DNA from: Clostridiaceae bacterium
Lineage (GTDB): Bacteria > Bacillota > Clostridia > Lachnospirales > Lachnospiraceae
Direction of reading: 5' to 3'
Assembly: GCA_902362865.1 (NCBI GenBank)
Contig: CABIYE010000012.1
Span: forward strand, 33,325 to 97,324
Length of the DNA stretch: 64,000 nt
Positions 27,552 to 36,398 of this stretch are shown here, one piece after another (position 1 is the stretch's first letter; the number at the start of each line of letters is the position of its first letter). The translations under genes and the position numbers were made by a program. Under the pieces are notes generated by a model that was not told the DNA's origin, made no database searches, and saw only the letters and a list, made by a program, of their open reading frames with translations.

Positions 27552-29378
27552 TTACGCACTTTTCTCAAACTGTGAATTGTAAAGCTCTGCATAGAATCCA
27601 TTCTGTGCAAGCAATTCTTCATGCGTTCCCTGTTCTACAATGTCGCCGTCTCTCATAACCAAAATCAAATCTGCATCCCGGATTGTAGAAAGCCGGTGAG
27701 CAATGATAAAACTGGTTCTTCCCTTCATCAAATTATCCATCGCCTTCTGGATACGGACCTCAGTTCTGGTATCAACGGAACTGGTAGCTTCATCAAGAAT
27801 CAGAATTTTCGGATCTGCAAGAATTGCTCTCGCAATCGTAAGAAGCTGCTTCTGTCCCTGAGACACATTGCTTGCTTCCTCATTCAATACCATATTATAT
27901 CCGCCTGGCAGCGTCTGCACGAATCGGTGCACATGGGCAGCCTTCGCAGCTTCTACTACCTCCTCGTGAGAAGCATCTAATTTGCCATAGCGAATATTTT
28001 CCTCTATCGTACCATTGAAAAGCCATGTATCCTGAAGCACCATACCGAACATCTGACGAAGCTCGCTCCGATTAAAATCCTTCAGATTATGACCATCCAC
28101 CTTGATTGCACCGCTGTTCACATCATAGAAACGCATCAGCAATTTTATCATGGTCGTTTTCCCTGCTCCGGTAGGTCCTACAATGGCAATTTTCTGTCCC
28201 GGTTCTACTTTCGCATTGAAATCATGGATGATGGTATGATTCGGATTGTACCCAAACTGTACATGTTCAAACTCAACTCTTCCTTCCAGGCCTTCCACCG
28301 ATACCGGATTCGGCACAGTCACATCTTCTTCCTCTTCTTCCAGGAATTCAAAGACACGTTCGGAAGCCGCTGCCGTAGACTGCAGCATATTCGCCACCTG
28401 CGCTACCTGCTGAATCGGCTGGGTAAATTGACGCACATATTGGATAAAGGACTGAATATCTCCTACCTCAATCGTCTGCCGGATTGCCAGATACCCGCCA
28501 AGGATGGATACTGCTACATAACCCAGATTTCCTACAAACTGCATGATTGGCATCATCATACCAGATAAGAACTGAGATTTCCACGCCGACTGATAAAGCA
28601 CATCATTCGTTTCATCAAAAGTACGGATAATATCCTCTTCCTTATTAAATGCCTTCACAATATTCTGCCCGCCGTAGACTTCCTCCACCTGTCCATTGAT
28701 ATGTCCCAGATATTCCTGCTGGTTCTTAAAATACTTCTGAGAACGCTTTACAATCATAGAAATCAATCCCATTGACAAAGGAAGGATTAACAGCGCAACC
28801 ACCGTCATCAGCGGACTGATACTGAGCATCATTACCAAAACACCAATAATAGTTGTTACGGAAGTAATCATCTGCGTCGCGCTCTGATTCAGGCTTTGCC
28901 CCAGGGTATCCACATCATTCGTAATACGGGAAAGAATCTCACCATGCGTCATCTTATCAAAATAATTCATCGGCATCCGATTGATTTTTTCAGAAATTTC
29001 CTTTCTGAGCCGGTACGTCATTTTCTGAGAAATCCCCGTCATAATATATCCCTGGACAAAAGAGAATGCAGCGCTGACAACATACAGGCACAGAAGTCCA
29101 ACCAGTATTTTCCCTATTTTCCCAAAATCAATTCCGCTTCCGCCGGACACCTTACTCACCAGTCCGTTAAAAATCTCCGTAGTCGCCTTTCCGAGAATCT
29201 TAGGACCTACAATATTAAATATGGTTCCTCCGACAGCAAATACAAATACGAAGAAAATCGCTATTTTGTACCTGCCCATATAGTTCATAAGCTTTTTCAT
29301 AGTACCTTTAAAGTCTTTTGCCTTCTCTCCCGGCATTGTTCCGCGTCCCACGGATCCACGTCTTCTTCCTTCTGCCAT
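27552..29378 (-). CDS. ABC exporter half-transporter, subunit 2
   Basis: 608 residues. A six-helix permease domain (residues about 30-330) is fused to an ATPase domain with Walker A GPTGAGKTT, signature NVSQGQKQLL and Walker B ILILDEATSS. It begins 1 nt after the 726-residue partner, which points to a heterodimeric multidrug-type exporter. The signature here is NVSQG, while the partner has canonical NVSGG. Unlike many heterodimers, I see no lost catalytic Glu (DEATSS). Confidence 0.93.
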   Translation of the reverse strand: MAEGRRRGSVGRGTMPGEKAKDFKGTMKKLMNYMGRYKIAIFFVFVFAVGGTIFNIVGPKILGKATTEIFNGLVSKVSGGSGIDFGKIGKILVGLLCLYVVSAAFSFVQGYIMTGISQKMTYRLRKEISEKINRMPMNYFDKMTHGEILSRITNDVDTLGQSLNQSATQMITSVTTIIGVLVMMLSISPLMTVVALLILPLSMGLISMIVKRSQKYFKNQQEYLGHINGQVEEVYGGQNIVKAFNKEEDIIRTFDETNDVLYQSAWKSQFLSGMMMPIMQFVGNLGYVAVSILGGYLAIRQTIEVGDIQSFIQYVRQFTQPIQQVAQVANMLQSTAAASERVFEFLEEEEEDVTVPNPVSVEGLEGRVEFEHVQFGYNPNHTIIHDFNAKVEPGQKIAIVGPTGAGKTTMIKLLMRFYDVNSGAIKVDGHNLKDFNRSELRQMFGMVLQDTWLFNGTIEENIRYGKLDASHEEVVEAAKAAHVHRFVQTLPGGYNMVLNEEASNVSQGQKQLLTIARAILADPKILILDEATSSVDTRTEVRIQKAMDNLMKGRTSFIIAHRLSTIRDADLILVMRDGDIVEQGTHEELLAQNGFYAELYNSQFEKSA

Positions 29379-29379
29379 A

Positions 29380-31560
29380 TTAGCCCACCTCCTTCATATC
29401 ATCTTCCAGTTCTTTTTCAGATAACTGAGAAGACGCAATCTGGTAATATGCATCACAGTTCTTTAACAGCTCTTTATGCGTTCCAATTCCGGCGATCTTT
29501 CCATCATCCAGCACAATAATCTGTTCCGCATGTAATATCGTACTAATTCTTTGCGCAACAATAATAACCGTACTGTCCTCCGTCTTGGATTTCAATGCAT
29601 TTCTAAGCTTTACATCTGTCTTATAATCAAGTGCTGAAAAACTATCATCGAAAATATACACTTTCGGATGCTTTGCAATGGCTCTTGCAATAGAAAGTCT
29701 CTGCTTCTGACCTCCTGAAACATTGGATCCGCCTTGTGAAATCGGACTTTCATACTTTTTCTTCTTTGTCTGAATAAACTCTGTGGCCTGTGCGATTTCA
29801 GCCGCTTCCTCCATCTCTTCCCTGCTTCCGTCAGAATTGCCATATAAAATGTTCGATGCAATATTACCGGAAAACAGTACGCCTTTCTGCGGCACATACC
29901 CAAGCTGATCCCGCAGTTCATGCTGGGTAATATCACGGATATCTACGCCGTCTATCGTAATCTTTCCTTCTGTCACATCATAAAACCTCGGGATCAGATT
30001 CACCAGCGTAGACTTGCCGCTTCCCGTACTTCCGATAATCGCTGTCGTCTGTCCCGGCTTTGCCGTAAATGTCAAATCATGCAGCACATCTTCCTCTGCC
30101 CCGGGATACCGGAAAGATACACGGTCGAAAACAACCTCTCCCCTGGAATTCTCCGGCAAATGTTTTGGCTGCTCTTTGTCTAAAATCGAGGACTGGCTCT
30201 GCAGCACCTCATCTACACGGGTTGCAGAAACCGCTGCCCTTGGGAGCATAACGCTAATCATACAAATCATCAGGAATGCCATAATAATCTGCATGGTATA
30301 CTGGATAAACGCCATCATATCTCCAACTTGCATGGTTCCGGAGTCCACGCTATGGGAACCGCTCCACACAATTAATACCGTAATCCCATTCATAATCAAC
30401 ATCATCAAAGGCATCATGAAGGTCATAGCTCTATTAACAAACAAGTTGACCTTCATCAAATCCCGGTTTGCCTTATCGAACCGCTTTTCTTCATATTTTT
30501 CTGTACTGAAAGCACGAATGACCGGAAGCCCCGTCAAAATTTCCCTTGCTACCAGATTCAAACGGTCAACCAGACTCTGCACCCTTTTAAACTTCGGCAT
30601 AACTACCGCAAACAAAACAATAACAACCAGAAGGATCAAAATAACTGCCAGTGCGATAATCCAGGACATATCCACATTGGTGTTGAATACTTTCCACACG
30701 CCTCCTACTGCCAAAATCGGCGCATAGAGCACCATCCTGAGAATCATAACGATCAGCATCTGAATCTGCTGGATATCATTGGTACTTCTCGTAATCAACG
30801 ACGCAGTAGAGAATTTATCAAATTCTGCATTGGAAAAACTAATAACCTTCTTAAATACATTTCCCCTCAGTCCGCGGCCTATACCCGCGCCCACACGAGA
30901 CGCCATCAATCCTACCAGAATACTTGCCAGCATGCCAAGCGCAGCCAGCGCCAGCATCTTACCGCCGGTTGTCAGGATATATCTATTCTGCATCGCTTCT
31001 GTATCAAGTCCGATATTTTCATAGGCGCCTTTGATATAACTGGTTGCCGCCTGTTCTGTCATCGTCTCCGGCATATCTTCCATCTGTGCATACATCTGGT
31101 CTAACATCGCATCCCGCTGACTGTCTTCCATAGGCATCTGCATCTGCGCTTTCATCTCTTCCGGCATATCGCTTTCTGATTCAAAACCAAGCTCAAATAA
31201 CATGGGTTTTCCCATAATGTCAGCAAGTTCCCGGAGCTGTTCTTCATCTTCCAGTATAGAAGATTTCAATCGGTATACCACGCCTTCATAATCATAGCTA
31301 TCTTCATCGTCCGTCTCATATGCTTCCTGAACTGTCTGCCTGTCCCTGGACGGAATCAGCATCAGCAATTTATTAAAGTCTTCCTCTCCGATATACTCCG
31401 GTACGCTTTCATCAATACCACCCTGCTGAATTCCTACATTTACAATGTCAGAAGTGTAGCCTGGCAGCGATAAGTCACAATATGCCTGCACAATCAGTAC
31501 ACAAAGAATTGCCACAACTGCGCCTGCATACGGCTTTAAAAATTTCAGTAGTTTACTCAT
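29380..31560 (-). CDS. ABC exporter half-transporter, subunit 1
   Basis: 726 residues, about 120 longer than usual. The extra part is an acidic, Met-rich insert between helices 1 and 2 (about residues 45-190, with DEQLRELADIM-type and QMQMPMEDSQRDAML segments), placed outside the cell. Walker A is GSTGSGKST and the signature NVSGGQKQ. Walker B reads VYIFDDSFSALD with Asp where the catalytic Glu normally sits, a known mark of the degenerate site in heterodimeric exporters. It overlaps the MarR gene by 8 nt. Confidence 0.93.
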   Translation of the reverse strand: MSKLLKFLKPYAGAVVAILCVLIVQAYCDLSLPGYTSDIVNVGIQQGGIDESVPEYIGEEDFNKLLMLIPSRDRQTVQEAYETDDEDSYDYEGVVYRLKSSILEDEEQLRELADIMGKPMLFELGFESESDMPEEMKAQMQMPMEDSQRDAMLDQMYAQMEDMPETMTEQAATSYIKGAYENIGLDTEAMQNRYILTTGGKMLALAALGMLASILVGLMASRVGAGIGRGLRGNVFKKVISFSNAEFDKFSTASLITRSTNDIQQIQMLIVMILRMVLYAPILAVGGVWKVFNTNVDMSWIIALAVILILLVVIVLFAVVMPKFKRVQSLVDRLNLVAREILTGLPVIRAFSTEKYEEKRFDKANRDLMKVNLFVNRAMTFMMPLMMLIMNGITVLIVWSGSHSVDSGTMQVGDMMAFIQYTMQIIMAFLMICMISVMLPRAAVSATRVDEVLQSQSSILDKEQPKHLPENSRGEVVFDRVSFRYPGAEEDVLHDLTFTAKPGQTTAIIGSTGSGKSTLVNLIPRFYDVTEGKITIDGVDIRDITQHELRDQLGYVPQKGVLFSGNIASNILYGNSDGSREEMEEAAEIAQATEFIQTKKKKYESPISQGGSNVSGGQKQRLSIARAIAKHPKVYIFDDSFSALDYKTDVKLRNALKSKTEDSTVIIVAQRISTILHAEQIIVLDDGKIAGIGTHKELLKNCDAYYQIASSQLSEKELEDDMKEVG

Positions 31561-32032
31561 GAATCTGTCTGCTCCTTTCTGTCATAACCTTTGCCTCCTG
31601 CTTCATAAGATTATCCTGCATCTGAAGAAGAAAGCGCCTAGCCAATATCTGCTCCTCTCGTGAAAAGCCATCAAACATCTTCTCCTCCATACGGGCAAGC
31701 GCTGCCCTGATTTCTCCTACACAATTCTTCCCCTTATCGGTCAATGTGATTCGGATAATCCTTTGATCCTCTTTATCTGGGTTGCGCGTCACAAACCCAT
31801 TCTTCTCCATCTTCTGAAGCATCACGGTCATAGATGGCGGCTTTACACACATTTTTCCGGCAATTTCCCGCTGCGATAACGTACCTTCATTATCCAGAAC
31901 GAACAAAACTCCCGCCTGCCCCGCCTTTAACTCATATTTCTCCAGTTGATCCATCACCTGATATCTTAGTATATGACCCAGATGATGCAAAATCATCACA
32001 CTGGGGACATCTTTTACAGCATATTCTTTCAT
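31553..32032 (-). CDS. MarR family transcriptional regulator
   Basis: 159 residues with the winged helix LSQREIAGKMCVKPPSMTVMLQKMEKNGFVTR and the wing RNPDKEDQRIIRITLT. It is the first gene of an operon with the two ABC half-transporters, so it probably represses its own operon until an exported compound binds. The palindrome at 32059-32072 is the likely operator. Confidence 0.92.
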   Translation of the reverse strand: MKEYAVKDVPSVMILHHLGHILRYQVMDQLEKYELKAGQAGVLFVLDNEGTLSQREIAGKMCVKPPSMTVMLQKMEKNGFVTRNPDKEDQRIIRITLTDKGKNCVGEIRAALARMEEKMFDGFSREEQILARRFLLQMQDNLMKQEAKVMTERSRQIHE

Positions 32033-32058
32033 CTCATATTTCCACCTCCATTATATTA

Positions 32059-32072
32059 GTTAGAAGTCTAAC
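32059..32072. promoter_or_regulatory. likely MarR operator
   Basis: GTTAGA-AG-TCTAAC is a perfect inverted repeat just upstream of the MarR gene. It abuts TATAAT (minus strand), so binding would cover the promoter spacer. Confidence 0.6.
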
Positions 32073-32175
32073 AGTTATCTTAGTAACAATTCCCAAAAAA
32101 GTCAATGATAAGGGATTTATTTAAGATTTATATAATAATTATTTACAAAAAATTAATTAAACAACTAACTAAAAT

Positions 32176-32206
32176 AGCCCCATCCGCTTTCATCCCGGAT
32201 GGGGCC
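32176..32206 (-). terminator. intrinsic terminator of the C_GCAxxG_C_C gene
   Basis: GGCCCCATCCG and CGGATGGGGCT form an 11-bp stem (one G-T) followed by ATTTTAG on the minus strand. Confidence 0.85.
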
Positions 32207-32223
32207 AGTCACTTCTATCTTAT

Positions 32224-32649
32224 CTACAACTCTTTTAATATTTCTACTGCCGTCTCTACAACGCCCGGACAGAAATCCATCATCAGATTTTCTTCCATTA
32301 CCTTTTCAAATTCGCCCGGCTTGGAAATGTCATGTCCCAGCAGCTCCCTGCACAGGCAGGAAGGATATTTCTCTGCAAATTTCTCTTTAAATTCAGCTAC
32401 CTTCTTCATCATGATTACCTTCTGATCCATGTCATCTTCTTTAAAATGACCATACTTCAGACCAATCACCATGAGCGCTCCCGTCACGGCTCCGCAGGTC
32501 TCACCACACTGCATTCCGCCGCCAAAGCATGCTGATACCTTCCGCAGAAGTTCTTTGTCCACCTTAAGCTCCTCCGCAAACTGCTCCGCCACTACCTGCG
32601 AACAGTCAATCTGCTGAAGGAATAAGGATTGAATTTCCTCTCTTGTCAT
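32224..32649 (-). CDS. C_GCAxxG_C_C family redox-type protein
   Basis: About 141 residues. The defining cysteine-glycine pattern is visible: DCSQ, ACFGGGMQCGETCGAVTGALMV (written here in two parts in the protein), CLCRELLG and FCPGVV. Such proteins are thought to hold a metal or redox centre. I prefer the ATG at 32649 (AAGGG 8 nt upstream) over 32670. It is the third gene after the ArsS-type pair, 34 nt from it. Confidence 0.85.
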   Translation of the reverse strand: MTREEIQSLFLQQIDCSQVVAEQFAEELKVDKELLRKVSACFGGGMQCGETCGAVTGALMVIGLKYGHFKEDDMDQKVIMMKKVAEFKEKFAEKYPSCLCRELLGHDISKPGEFEKVMEENLMMDFCPGVVETAVEILKEL

Positions 32650-32683
32650 TAAATGTTCCCTTTCTTCCATTCTTCAATAAACT

Positions 32684-33667
32684 CTATTCTGTCGCTCCGC
32701 CGCAGCTTGAGCCTTGTCCTGCCGTACACCCATAACAATGCTTACCCAGACAGATTTTTCTGGATTTAAACGGCTTGCCGACCCAGTCAAAAATGGTTTC
32801 TCCCGTAAGAATCGGAAGCTCTGCTGCCTGGTTAAAATCGCAGTCATAAAGCCGTCCGTCATACCCTACAGAAATCTGAAAACGGCACATCAGCCCCGGA
32901 AGCGTAGCGCCGTTAAAGGACTGATATAATTTTGTCATATAAGATTCCAGATTCCCGCTTCTCTTAAGGAACGCCCCAAAACGTCCGGTCGGATTATTGG
33001 TAATGGTAAACAGAGAATTAAATACAATTCCAAAATCATTGCCTAATTTCTCTTTGTATTCTCTTTCCATCGCCGCCTGTACCGGCGGAAAATATGCCCC
33101 CGCCGGATTATATACCATATTTAACACCAGCTCAGGATCTTTTCCATATCCCAGATCATTCAATATTTTAATCACCTGAATCGCTTTGTCAAATGTCCCC
33201 TCACCGCGGACGCGATCCATCTCCTTCGCTCTATAATAAGGAAGAGAACAGACTATTTCTATCTTATGCTTCGCATAAAATTCCGGCAGATGCTGATACT
33301 TTTCTTCTAACAAAATCGCCAGATTCGTTCTTACGATTACGTGATCGCATACCTGACATGCATGTTCTACCAGCCACTCAAAATCCGGATTCATCTCCGG
33401 CGCCCCGCCTGTGATGTCAATGGTTCCCGGCTTTTGTTCTTCGCATACCTTAATACATGCCTCCATCACGTCTTTTCCCATAATCTCCGTACGGTTCGGT
33501 CCTGCTTCCACATGGCAATGCTTACACGCCAGATTACAGAGTCTCCCCACATTAATCTGCATAACTTCCAGCTTATCTGTCGTATGTATCCATTCCTCAT
33601 TATCCACCTTCGTCTCAAATGCAGGAATATCCGTTAATGCTTCTAAATTCTCCATTGCAACATTCAT
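32684..33667 (-). CDS. arsS: ArsS-type radical SAM protein (arsenosugar biosynthesis family)
   Basis: 327 residues. The radical SAM cluster motif is CNLACKHC (Cys44, 48, 51). The C-terminal DUF3641 region ends CLGKHCYGCTAGQGSSCGG, the family hallmark. All ligands here are Cys, so this is not the selenoprotein version. In cyanobacteria ArsS adds a 5'-deoxyadenosyl group to methylated arsenic. Whether that holds in a gut anaerobe is unknown. It is 3 nt from the AhpD-like gene. Confidence 0.88.
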   Translation of the reverse strand: MNVAMENLEALTDIPAFETKVDNEEWIHTTDKLEVMQINVGRLCNLACKHCHVEAGPNRTEIMGKDVMEACIKVCEEQKPGTIDITGGAPEMNPDFEWLVEHACQVCDHVIVRTNLAILLEEKYQHLPEFYAKHKIEIVCSLPYYRAKEMDRVRGEGTFDKAIQVIKILNDLGYGKDPELVLNMVYNPAGAYFPPVQAAMEREYKEKLGNDFGIVFNSLFTITNNPTGRFGAFLKRSGNLESYMTKLYQSFNGATLPGLMCRFQISVGYDGRLYDCDFNQAAELPILTGETIFDWVGKPFKSRKICLGKHCYGCTAGQGSSCGGATE

Positions 33668-33670
33668 TTT

Positions 33671-34003
33671 CTACAGCTCCAGTTTCTTCACGATATTTTT
33701 CATCTGTACTCCATGCACCAGGGACGCACCGCCGCGGATAGCCGCCGCAACATGTACTGCCTCTGTCATCTGCTCTTCACTGACGCCTTTTCCCAGACAA
33801 TCATTGGTATACGCATCAATACAATATGGACACTGTACTGTATGTGCCACTGCAAGCGCAATTAATGATTTCTCCCGGGCTGTCAATGCTCCCTCTGCAA
33901 ATACGGCATTGTAATAAGAGAAAAACTTCTCCCCAAGTTCCTGTGCTTCCTCTGCAATTGTTCCAAATTTCGCCAAATCGGCCGGATTGTAGTATGTTTC
34001 CAT
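33671..34003 (-). CDS. arsenosugar-associated peroxidase-like (AhpD/CMD) protein
   Basis: 110 residues. The carboxymuconolactone decarboxylase/AhpD fold shows the redox motif VQCPYCIDAY (CxxC) with the preceding AREKSLIALAVAHT helix and His. This matches the small protein that accompanies ArsS (TIGR04030). I chose the ATG at 34003, with AGGAGG 8 nt upstream. A GC-rich hairpin lies just before that site. Confidence 0.85.
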   Translation of the reverse strand: METYYNPADLAKFGTIAEEAQELGEKFFSYYNAVFAEGALTAREKSLIALAVAHTVQCPYCIDAYTNDCLGKGVSEEQMTEAVHVAAAIRGGASLVHGVQMKNIVKKLEL

Positions 34004-34022
34004 TTTCATTTCCTCCTTTGCA

Positions 34023-34042
34023 GCGCCGGTATCCCCCGGCGC
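34023..34042 (-). promoter_or_regulatory. leader hairpin upstream of the ArsS operon
   Basis: GCGCCGG, GGGATA, CCGGCGC on the minus strand ends a few nt before the AAAGGAGG of the first gene. It lacks a T-tract, so it is not a terminator. Confidence 0.45.
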
Positions 34043-34158
34043 CAATAATATTTCATTAAGTTTGTTACTACTATCCTACCATGATTTCCGGAATCCATAT
34101 AATTAATTATTTTTATAACTGCGCCGATATATAGTCTGCTTCTATAAAAACTGCCCTA

Positions 34159-34493
34159 TTATTTTCCAAACTTCTCCACAAACCTCATAATAATCGTTGC
34201 ACATTCTGCGCGGGCAGCATTGCCCTGCGGGTCAATTCTCGTGCCGTTATCTTTGCCGGTAATAATCTCATTGCCCAGAGAATCGCATTGGTAAACCACA
34301 TTCCATCCGGCACATCCGGGAACTTCGTTGTATACGCCACCTCTGGTGTATTGTTCATCCGGTGAAGGATTACCGCAAACTGGGCACGGGCAAGGGACTG
34401 GCCTGGGCCGAAGGTTGTGTCATTTAAACCTGTCATCAGACCGTCTACAGCACACAGTATGATGGATTCCAGACGCCGGGCTTCACCCCGCAC
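34159..34493 (-). pseudogene. SLH (S-layer homology) domain fragment, frameshifted
   Basis: The frame opens with TGLNDTTFGPGQSLARAQFAVILHR (in two parts of one SLH repeat) and FPDVPDGMWFTNAILWA. It then loses register. In the next frame the sequence continues NEIITGKDNGTRIDPQG, NAARAECATIIMRFVEKFGK, stop. One base is missing after TGGGCA. The N-terminus and any functional domain are absent. It starts 24 nt after trxA. SLH domains anchor proteins to the cell wall. Confidence 0.85.
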
Positions 34494-34516
34494 ATCGTAC
34501 TTCTTATTTTCTCAGC

Positions 34517-34828
34517 TTACTTTCCGAGCATAGCGAGAAGCTCCGCCTTACTCTTCGCTCCCATCTCTCTTTTCACCATCTCACCGTCTTTGAATACCAT
34601 CAATGTAGGGATGGACATAACTCTGTACTGTTTCGCAAGCTCCATCTGCTCGTCTACATTGACCTTACAGATTTTCACATCCGTAAGCTCTTCTCCCAAT
34701 TCTTCGACAATCGGAAGAACCATCTGGCACGGTCCGCACCATTCTGCCCAGAAATCTACTAAAACCGGAATCTTTGATTCCAGAACTTCCTGTTGAAACG
34801 TATCCTTCGTTACATGTATTGCTGCCAT
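34517..34828 (-). CDS. trxA: thioredoxin
   Basis: 103 residues with the active site WAEWCGPC (Cys31, Cys34), cis-Pro in SIPTLMVF and C-terminal MGAKSKAELLAML. It is the classical cytosolic dithiol reductase. No thioredoxin reductase is in the window. Confidence 0.95.
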   Translation of the reverse strand: MAAIHVTKDTFQQEVLESKIPVLVDFWAEWCGPCQMVLPIVEELGEELTDVKICKVNVDEQMELAKQYRVMSIPTLMVFKDGEMVKREMGAKSKAELLAMLGK

Positions 34829-34915
34829 ATTTTTACTTCCTTTCTTTTCTTCTGTCTATTAGTTTGTTTCCTTACAGCTCTATTATACACTATTTTCCCA
34901 ATAATAAGTGATAAT

Positions 34916-35812
34916 CTATCTTTTTATTATAATTCTATATTCCGCCGCGAATTCTCCGCCCGGCTCCAGGGTATTGCCCCACTCTCTGTCCTTCAGCTCC
35001 CCATTAAATCCTTCCTTGTCGCATCTTCCATACCAGGGTTCGATACACACGAAAGGCGCCTGCTTCTTCGGCGGCGACCAGATTCCTACAAGGGGCGCAT
35101 CAAATTCTACCGCAAGATACTCTCCTTTCTTCCCATCAAGAAGCGCCACTCTCTGTACCTGATGATTCTCAATCACAAGTGCATCGCCATCAAACAGATC
35201 TTCTGCAATGGGCAGCACTCCGTCCTCAAGCGCATAATCCTTCTTATCCGCAGTAACAAGCCCACCCTGTCCAAACACAGTATTGCAGAACATTTCCGGT
35301 CTGCTGCCATCTTTTTTCCAAAATGCCAGGTAATAATCAGACTGCTTTTCTCCCTCTTTCAGCGGGCAGAAGAATGCCGGATGTGCCCCAATAGAAAAAT
35401 ACATCTCCTTTTCATCCGTATTTTTCACCCGCCACATTACCGTTACCGTATTTTCTTCTATCCTATATCCGATTTCCAGACGGAACCGGAAGGGATACCG
35501 CTGATAGCTTTCTTTTGTAGACTCCAGCGCAAACCACGCTTCGTCGTCTTCCCGGCTGATTAATACAAAATCCATATCTCTGGCAAATCCATGCTGATTC
35601 ATGGGATACTCTGTTCCATTGTACTTAAACTTCTTATCCCGCACACTTCCCACAAATGGGAAGAGCACCGGGGAGGTTCTTCCCCAGTATTTTGGATCGG
35701 CATTCCACAGATATTGTATACCTGACTCCACATCTTTCAGCGAACACAACTCTGCTCCGTGTAATTTCACCTCAATCTCTAACTGTTCATTTTTCAAAAT
35801 AATCTCTGCCAC
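34916..35812 (-). CDS. aldose 1-epimerase (mutarotase) family protein
   Basis: 298 residues of the LacX/galactose-mutarotase-like fold. Conserved blocks: GAELCSLKD, YLWNADPKYWGRTSPVLFP, IGAHPAFFCPL and ICIEPWYG-type (VCIEPWYGRCD). It probably interconverts sugar anomers; the sugar is unknown. GTG start with GGAGGG 7 nt upstream, 3 nt after the Nudix gene. Confidence 0.9.
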   Translation of the reverse strand: MAEIILKNEQLEIEVKLHGAELCSLKDVESGIQYLWNADPKYWGRTSPVLFPFVGSVRDKKFKYNGTEYPMNQHGFARDMDFVLISREDDEAWFALESTKESYQRYPFRFRLEIGYRIEENTVTVMWRVKNTDEKEMYFSIGAHPAFFCPLKEGEKQSDYYLAFWKKDGSRPEMFCNTVFGQGGLVTADKKDYALEDGVLPIAEDLFDGDALVIENHQVQRVALLDGKKGEYLAVEFDAPLVGIWSPPKKQAPFVCIEPWYGRCDKEGFNGELKDREWGNTLEPGGEFAAEYRIIIKR

Positions 35813-35815
35813 AAT

Positions 35816-36310
35816 TTAGCCCTCCTGATTACTTTTTATTTCCATAAGCTGTCCGTCAAGCGCAGCCTCTATCAGTTTGTCATGCCCGTCATAGACCAAC
35901 TTCAAAGAGAAAAATCCTCTGTCCTCGTCGATTAACCGGAAGAAAATCTTATCTCCTTCCCATATGTTCAGATCCCAGATTTTCTCCTTCTCTATCCAGA
36001 CAAGTTCCCCTTCATCACAGGGAATCAGTTCGCCTTCAAATCCATCGGCAGTAAATAAAGACATGTACTCCGTAACCCCATTCCCTGATATAAAAGTCAC
36101 AATTCCCCGGTATCGGTAAGAAGTCAGGGTATAACCCGTCTCTTCCTTTACTTCCCGCAGCAAACATTCCTCCGGGCTTTCATCCTGCTCAAAATGACCG
36201 CCCACACCAATCCATTTATCCTTATTTACGTCATTTTTCTTCACTGTCCTGTGAAGCATCAAATATTTTCTGTCCTGCTCAATATAACACAGGGTGCTCA
36301 AGCTAACCAT
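35816..36310 (-). CDS. Nudix hydrolase (8-oxo-dGTP diphosphatase type)
   Basis: 164 residues. The Nudix box GxxxxxExxxxxxxREVxEExGY appears as GGHFEQDESPEECLL followed by REVKEETGY. It hydrolyses a nucleoside diphosphate linked to another group; MutT-like cleaning of the nucleotide pool is the usual guess. Translationally close to the mutarotase gene. Confidence 0.92.
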   Translation of the reverse strand: MVSLSTLCYIEQDRKYLMLHRTVKKNDVNKDKWIGVGGHFEQDESPEECLLREVKEETGYTLTSYRYRGIVTFISGNGVTEYMSLFTADGFEGELIPCDEGELVWIEKEKIWDLNIWEGDKIFFRLIDEDRGFFSLKLVYDGHDKLIEAALDGQLMEIKSNQEG

Positions 36311-36398
36311 TCTAATCCCTCGATTCTATTTTCTTCCTGCAAATAATGTGCTATACTCATGATTATTACTATCTTATCTGAAAACGGGGAAAAATGCA

